A DNA stretch of 16,050 nucleotides, from contig CAYJVB010000015.1 of the NCBI GenBank assembly GCA_964373575.1, positions 1 through 16,050 on the forward strand, in the 5' to 3' direction. Of this stretch, positions 13,083 through 16,050 are shown one piece after another. Position 1 is the stretch's first letter, and the number at the start of each line of letters is the position of its first letter. The translations under genes and the position numbers were made by a program. The DNA comes from CAYJVB01 sp964373575. GTDB lineage: Archaea; Aenigmatarchaeota; Aenigmatarchaeia; CG10238-14. A model generated the notes under the pieces. That model saw only the letters and a program-made list of their open reading frames with translations. It was not told the DNA's origin and made no database searches.

Positions 13083-13559
13083 TTAACTGCATGGGTCTAG
13101 GATATTGGATTTTTCTGAAATTACTGGTTGATCCAAATATTTTGTTGTTACTTTTGCATAATTTAATGTTTTTGAAGAGTCCCACGCTGAATTACTTTCT
13201 GTGCAGTTAATTTTATAAACCTTTGACATGGCTGGGGTTAAGTTATCAGAAAAAATTTGACTTGTGCAGATTTCACCGTCAGTAGATTTGAAATAAAATT
13301 GGGGAGAAGTCAGATCTACCGCACCGGTATTTGCTATTGCAACGGAAATCATTGCTGATTTATCTGCATTAACACAGAAAGCGTCTATTATTTCTAAGTT
13401 GGTTTTTGTGTAGTTTATTTGGAATGCAAAACCTGTAGCTATTTTTGTTGCCGTGGTATCTGCGAATGTTTTGTAAAGACCGAGACCTACTAATATAATG
13501 GCAATAAAAAATGTTACAAGCAGTAATCCATTAATTATCGGTGAGTTTCCCTTTGGCAT
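13083..13559 (-). CDS. Type IV pilin-like protein, divergent copy
   Basis: A 158-aa secreted, membrane-tethered subunit likely assembled into pili. The N-terminus MPKGNSPIINGLLLVTFFIA resembles the class III signal: a short basic leader, probably cut after KG by the archaeal prepilin peptidase, then a hydrophobic helix (residues about 9-29) that packs in the filament core. The usual ISPLIAAV is replaced by NSPIINGL, so this copy has drifted. The mature part is beta-rich with spaced cysteines (DAFCVNAD, GEICTSQ, KINCTES, LDPCS) that can form disulfides, including one near the C-terminus as in its neighbours. It is the last and most divergent of three tandem copies, with an AT-rich gap (13560-13645) before it that may hold its own promoter. 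Confidence 0.8.
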   Translation of the reverse strand: MPKGNSPIINGLLLVTFFIAIILVGLGLYKTFADTTATKIATGFAFQINYTKTNLEIIDAFCVNADKSAMISVAIANTGAVDLTSPQFYFKSTDGEICTSQIFSDNLTPAMSKVYKINCTESNSAWDSSKTLNYAKVTTKYLDQPVISEKSNILDPCS

Positions 13560-13645
13560 ATTGAGTATCCAATAAAATATATGTTAAGAAGAGATATTAA
13601 ATGATTTCAACAAGAAACTAAACTCTAAAAATAAAAACCTGTCAA

Positions 13646-14137
13646 TTAACTGCAGGCATCTCCTATATTGTCTCTTTCAATTGATATTGCTTTTTCGTTT
13701 AGACAATTGGCTGTTACTCTTACGTATTGCAAAACATCTGCTGTCCCCCAAGCTCCTGTTGATGCAGATGTACAATTAACTCTGTAAACTCTAGATATTC
13801 CAGGATTCAGTGTATCCGTAAATAATCCTACACAGACTTTTTGACTTGCTGATCTAAAATAGATTTGTGGAGAAGTTAAAGCGATTGGTCCTGTATTAGC
13901 TATTGCAACAGATGCATTAACAACTCCTGATATTGCTAGATGATTAATGCATGCCGCGTCTACTATATCCATTGCTGCTTTTGTGCAGTTAACTTGTAAA
14001 GCAAAACCTGTGCTGATTTGTGTTGTTCCTGTTTTTGCTACTGATGTTAAGAAACCAGATACGATTGCGGCTACTGCCAGTGTAAATGCTATCAGGAGAA
14101 CTGCTGAGATTAATGGTGAGATACCTTTTCTACTCAT
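13646..14137 (-). CDS. Type IV pilin-like protein
   Basis: A 163-aa pilin-like subunit. After the short leader MSRKG comes the archaeal pilin helix ISPLISAVLLIAFTLAVAAI, then a beta-rich, cysteine-bearing mature region (LQVNCTKAAMDIVDAACINH, KVCVGLF, RVNCTSAS, ANCLNEKA, ending GDACS). Its first ~55 codons are almost identical at DNA level to the upstream copy, while the rest diverges. I chose the ATG at 14137, which begins at the conserved leader; an ATG at 14149 would overlap the upstream stop. Only 5 nt separate it from the upstream pilin gene, so the two are co-transcribed. Cleavage after RKG and a pilus or adhesion role are inferred from the family. Confidence 0.88.
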   Translation of the reverse strand: MSRKGISPLISAVLLIAFTLAVAAIVSGFLTSVAKTGTTQISTGFALQVNCTKAAMDIVDAACINHLAISGVVNASVAIANTGPIALTSPQIYFRSASQKVCVGLFTDTLNPGISRVYRVNCTSASTGAWGTADVLQYVRVTANCLNEKAISIERDNIGDACS

Positions 14138-14590
14138 ATTTATCAACATACATCATTTATATTGCTCCTTTCTGCAGAGATTGCCTTTTCGCCTAAACAA
14201 TTTGCCGTTACACGAACAAATTGTAACACATCATTTGTAGCCCATTCACTTGCACAAGTTATATTATACGCAGTTAAATTTGCTTGCCCAAAGGCTCCAC
14301 TAAAGGTTCCCAAACATGTTTCGTCAGCAGCGTTCTTTGCAACAACTGAAACGTCTGATAGCGATATTGAACCTGTGTTTGCCGTTGCTATTGTTACTAT
14401 ATTAGAATTACAAAAAGCGTCAACTACTTCCATTGCTGCTTTTGTACAGTTAACTTGTAAAGCAAAACCTGTGCTGATTTGTGTTGTTCCTGTTTTTGCT
14501 ACTGATGTTAAGAAACCAGATACGATTGCGGCTACTGCCAGTGTAAATGCTACCAGGAGAACTGCTGCGATTAATGGTGAGATACCCTTT
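13968..14590. repeat. Near-identical direct repeat of about 160 nt in two pilin genes
   Basis: Segment 13968-14129 recurs at 14429-14590, offset 461 nt, with only a handful of mismatches (for example gtgcag/gtacag, atcagg/accagg, gctgag/gctgcg). It covers the signal sequence and start of the mature protein in both genes. Recent duplication or gene conversion best explains so little synonymous change next to strongly diverged 3' halves. Confidence 0.9.
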
Positions 14591-14595
14591 TTCAT
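14143..14595 (-). CDS. Type IV pilin-like protein (first of the pilin operon)
   Basis: A 150-aa pilin-like subunit with the textbook archaeal start MKKGISPLIAAVLLVAFTLA: basic leader, predicted cleavage after KKG, then a long hydrophobic core helix. The mature region carries cysteines in LQVNCTKAAMEVVDAFCNSN, DETCLGTF, NITCASEW and ANCLGEKA and ends NDVC, so it ends on cysteine itself. The spacing matches the next copy and suggests conserved disulfides. It shares an almost identical 5' segment with that gene. The start has TTTTATAAA (14626-14634, minus strand) about 35 nt upstream, and the gene is divergent from gatE. It probably leads a two- or three-gene pilin transcript. Confidence 0.9.
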   Translation of the reverse strand: MKKGISPLIAAVLLVAFTLAVAAIVSGFLTSVAKTGTTQISTGFALQVNCTKAAMEVVDAFCNSNIVTIATANTGSISLSDVSVVAKNAADETCLGTFSGAFGQANLTAYNITCASEWATNDVLQFVRVTANCLGEKAISAERSNINDVC

Positions 14596-14625
14596 TATGC
14601 TTCAATATAATAATATGAAAATTGG

Positions 14626-14634
14626 TTTATAAAA
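14626..14634 (-). promoter_or_regulatory. TATA box of the pilin genes
   Basis: On the minus strand this reads TTTTATAAA, a strong archaeal TATA match, centred about 35 nt before the pilin ATG at 14595. It predicts a leader of roughly 9 nt. Confidence 0.6.
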
Positions 14635-14731
14635 CTTATAACTGACAGAAATATATTTTCTTTGTGATAGCAACTAAATTTGGTATTTCTTTGTTGTTGT
14701 ATATAAACTATTAATTTTTCATTTAAATCGG

Positions 14732-14740
14732 AATTTAAAT
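14732..14740 (+). promoter_or_regulatory. TATA box of gatE
   Basis: AATTTAAAT is centred about 27 nt before the gatE ATG at 14763, so transcription should start at or next to the initiation codon (leaderless). The same nonamer precedes rpl15e. Confidence 0.6.
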
Positions 14741-14762
14741 TTTCTCAAAATAAAACTAAAAC

Positions 14763-16050
14763 ATGGATTGGAAGGTAATAGGTCTGAAATGTGGACTGGA
14801 GATACATTGGGAACTGAATACTGAGAGAAAATTGTTTTGTTCTTGTTCTACGAGATTGAGGAATGATGAGCCGGATGTTGTTTTGGAGAGGTATCTTCAT
14901 CCTGTTGCTGGTGAACTGGGGGATGTGGATGTTGCGGCTAGGTTTGAAGCTGTGAAAAATAGGAAATTGATTTATCAGGGTTATAGCGATACTACTTGTT
15001 TAGTTGAAACAGATGACGAGCCACCACATGAACTTAATCGAGATGCTTTAGAAATTGCGTTGATGATTTCACTGTTATTAAATGCGAGGCTTGTGGATGA
15101 GATTCATGTTATGAGGAAGACTATAATAGATGGATCGAATGTTTCTGGCTTCCAAAGGACGATGCTCGTTGCTAGGGACGGATTTATTAAAACTTTTTTT
15201 GGAAAGGTTGAGATAAAAAATATTTCACTAGAAGAGGATTCAGCGAGGATAATTGAGAACAAAGATGGCTTGGCTATATTTAGACTTGATAGATTAGGTG
15301 TGCCAGAGGTTGAGATTGGAACCGAGCCTGATATTCATACACCAGAACAGGCTTTAGAAGTTGCTGAGGCTATTGGTAAGATATTAAAGTCTACTGGGAG
15401 AGTTAAAAGTGGACTGGGTGTTGTTAGGCAGGATGTTAATGTTTCTATTCAAGGTGGGGCAAGGACTGAGATTAAGCATGTACAGAGGCTGAGCCAGATT
15501 CCTGAGGTTATTAAGAAAGAGGTGGAGAGACAGTTGCAATTGATTAAAGCTGGGAAGAGGGTTGAGAATTCTGTAAGAGTTGCAAAAGAGGATGGAACTA
15601 CTGAGTTTTTAAGGCCTTTAGCTGGAGCAGCAAGAATGTATGTTGAGACGGACATTTTCCCTATAGAAGTTGATGAGAAGCTATTGAAGAAAATTAAAAC
15701 CAATCTACCGGAGTCGTTGGAGAAGAGGGGTAAGGGATTCAGAGAAAAGCTGGGATTATCGCAAGAGCTTGCAAATCAGATTGTTAACTCGGAATATGTT
15801 GTATTGTTTGAAAGGATTGTTGGTAGGATAAATATTGATCCCACTGTGGTTGCTAGTACTCTTGTAAATACTTTGAAAGATTTGAGAAGGAGAAATGTTG
15901 TTGTGGAGAATGTTAGTGAAGGGCAGTTTTTTGAATTGTTTCGGCTGTTGAAGATGAAGAAAATTACTAAAGAGAGTTTGGCTGCTGTTTTGGAGAATAT
16001 TGCTAAGAATTCTGATTTAGATGTTAAGATGGCAGCGAAACAATTTGAGA
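14763..16050 (+). CDS. gatE: Glutamyl-tRNA(Gln) amidotransferase subunit E, partial
   Basis: Archaea-specific GatE, which with GatD converts Glu-tRNA(Gln) to Gln-tRNA(Gln). The 429 codons visible run off the window edge; the family is about 620-640 aa, so roughly the last third is missing. Diagnostic segments: WKVIGLKCGLEIHWEL, RKLFCSCSTRLRNDEPDVV, HPVAGELGDVDVAARFEA, YQGYSDTTCLVETDDEPPH, MRKTIIDGSNVSGFQRT (about 119-135), LGVPEVEIGTEPDIHTPEQA and GVVRQDVNVSIQGGARTEIK. CSC contains two cysteines of the family's zinc site. EIHWEL has W where most homologues I recall have Q. The region after about residue 270 (EDGTTEFLRPLAGAARMYVETDIFP) leads into the AspRS-like insertion and tail region. It has its own leaderless promoter and is divergent from the pilin genes. 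Confidence 0.97.
   Translation, partial: MDWKVIGLKCGLEIHWELNTERKLFCSCSTRLRNDEPDVVLERYLHPVAGELGDVDVAARFEAVKNRKLIYQGYSDTTCLVETDDEPPHELNRDALEIALMISLLLNARLVDEIHVMRKTIIDGSNVSGFQRTMLVARDGFIKTFFGKVEIKNISLEEDSARIIENKDGLAIFRLDRLGVPEVEIGTEPDIHTPEQALEVAEAIGKILKSTGRVKSGLGVVRQDVNVSIQGGARTEIKHVQRLSQIPEVIKKEVERQLQLIKAGKRVENSVRVAKEDGTTEFLRPLAGAARMYVETDIFPIEVDEKLLKKIKTNLPESLEKRGKGFREKLGLSQELANQIVNSEYVVLFERIVGRINIDPTVVASTLVNTLKDLRRRNVVVENVSEGQFFELFRLLKMKKITKESLAAVLENIAKNSDLDVKMAAKQFE

Noticed and set aside
14162..14632. Plus-strand 156-aa frame, and a similar one at 13947-14240
   Set aside because: Antisense to the pilin genes. Their similarity to each other only reflects the duplicated pilin 5' segment.
1..16050. 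CRISPR arrays, tRNA or rRNA genes, insertion sequences
   Set aside because: I saw no regularly spaced repeats, tRNA-like cloverleaf, rRNA segment or transposase. The only repeats of note are the pilin duplication and promoter dyads.

Overview
The window comes from a low-GC archaeon. The evidence is archaeal-type FEN-1, L15e and L39e, RNase P proteins Rnp2 and Rnp3, SBDS, exosome Rrp4/Rrp41/Rrp42, a proteasome alpha subunit, GatE and class III-signal pilins, plus TATA boxes about 26 nt before start codons (leaderless style) and GGTGAT ribosome binding sites. A small-genome, DPANN-like lineage is my guess, from the pilin style and AT content; it is not proven.

Layout. 1-1975 (minus strand): fen, an unknown 163-aa protein and a two-helix membrane protein. 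2195-2887 (plus): an unknown 230-aa protein behind a promoter packed with inverted repeats. 2884-3452 (minus): a DNA alkyltransferase and a small unknown protein. 3543-13082 (plus): the conserved archaeal RNase P/proteasome/exosome superoperon (rpl15e, rnp3, rnp2, psmA, SBDS, rrp4, rrp41, rrp42, rpl39e). It is interrupted twice by accessory genes: an alpha/beta hydrolase, a DUF5680 protein and a C39-like peptidase between rnp3 and rnp2; and an orphan reading frame, an SPL-family radical SAM protein and a LAGLIDADG endonuclease between rnp2 and psmA. 13083-14595 (minus): three tandem type IV pilin-like genes. 14763 to the end (plus): gatE, cut by the window edge.

The main discovery is in psmA. 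Read straight through, the gene is broken and only its last 178 codons are open. Between the start codon at 9251 (preceded by a textbook AGGTGAT) and codon 28 lie three tiny insertions: 9275-9306 (32 nt), 9333-9363 (31 nt) and 9394-9430 (37 nt). Each folds into a bulge-helix-bulge motif with two 3-nt bulges flanking a 4-bp helix. Cutting each bulge after its second nucleotide, as archaeal tRNA-splicing endonuclease does, restores one 234-codon frame with the conserved GYDR, FSPDGRLFQVEYA and AVKKGTTSLG segments. So this looks like a protein gene with three minimal BHB introns, all inside the part encoding the 20S gate. The terminal loops of introns 2 and 3 also carry a perfect 9-nt complement, so they could kiss. 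A LAGLIDADG endonuclease, a family often linked to archaeal introns, is encoded directly upstream.

Functionally, the superoperon joins ribosome parts (L15e, L39e, SBDS), tRNA 5' maturation (RNase P), RNA decay (exosome) and protein decay (proteasome). If the psmA introns are real, proteasome output also depends on the tRNA splicing machinery.
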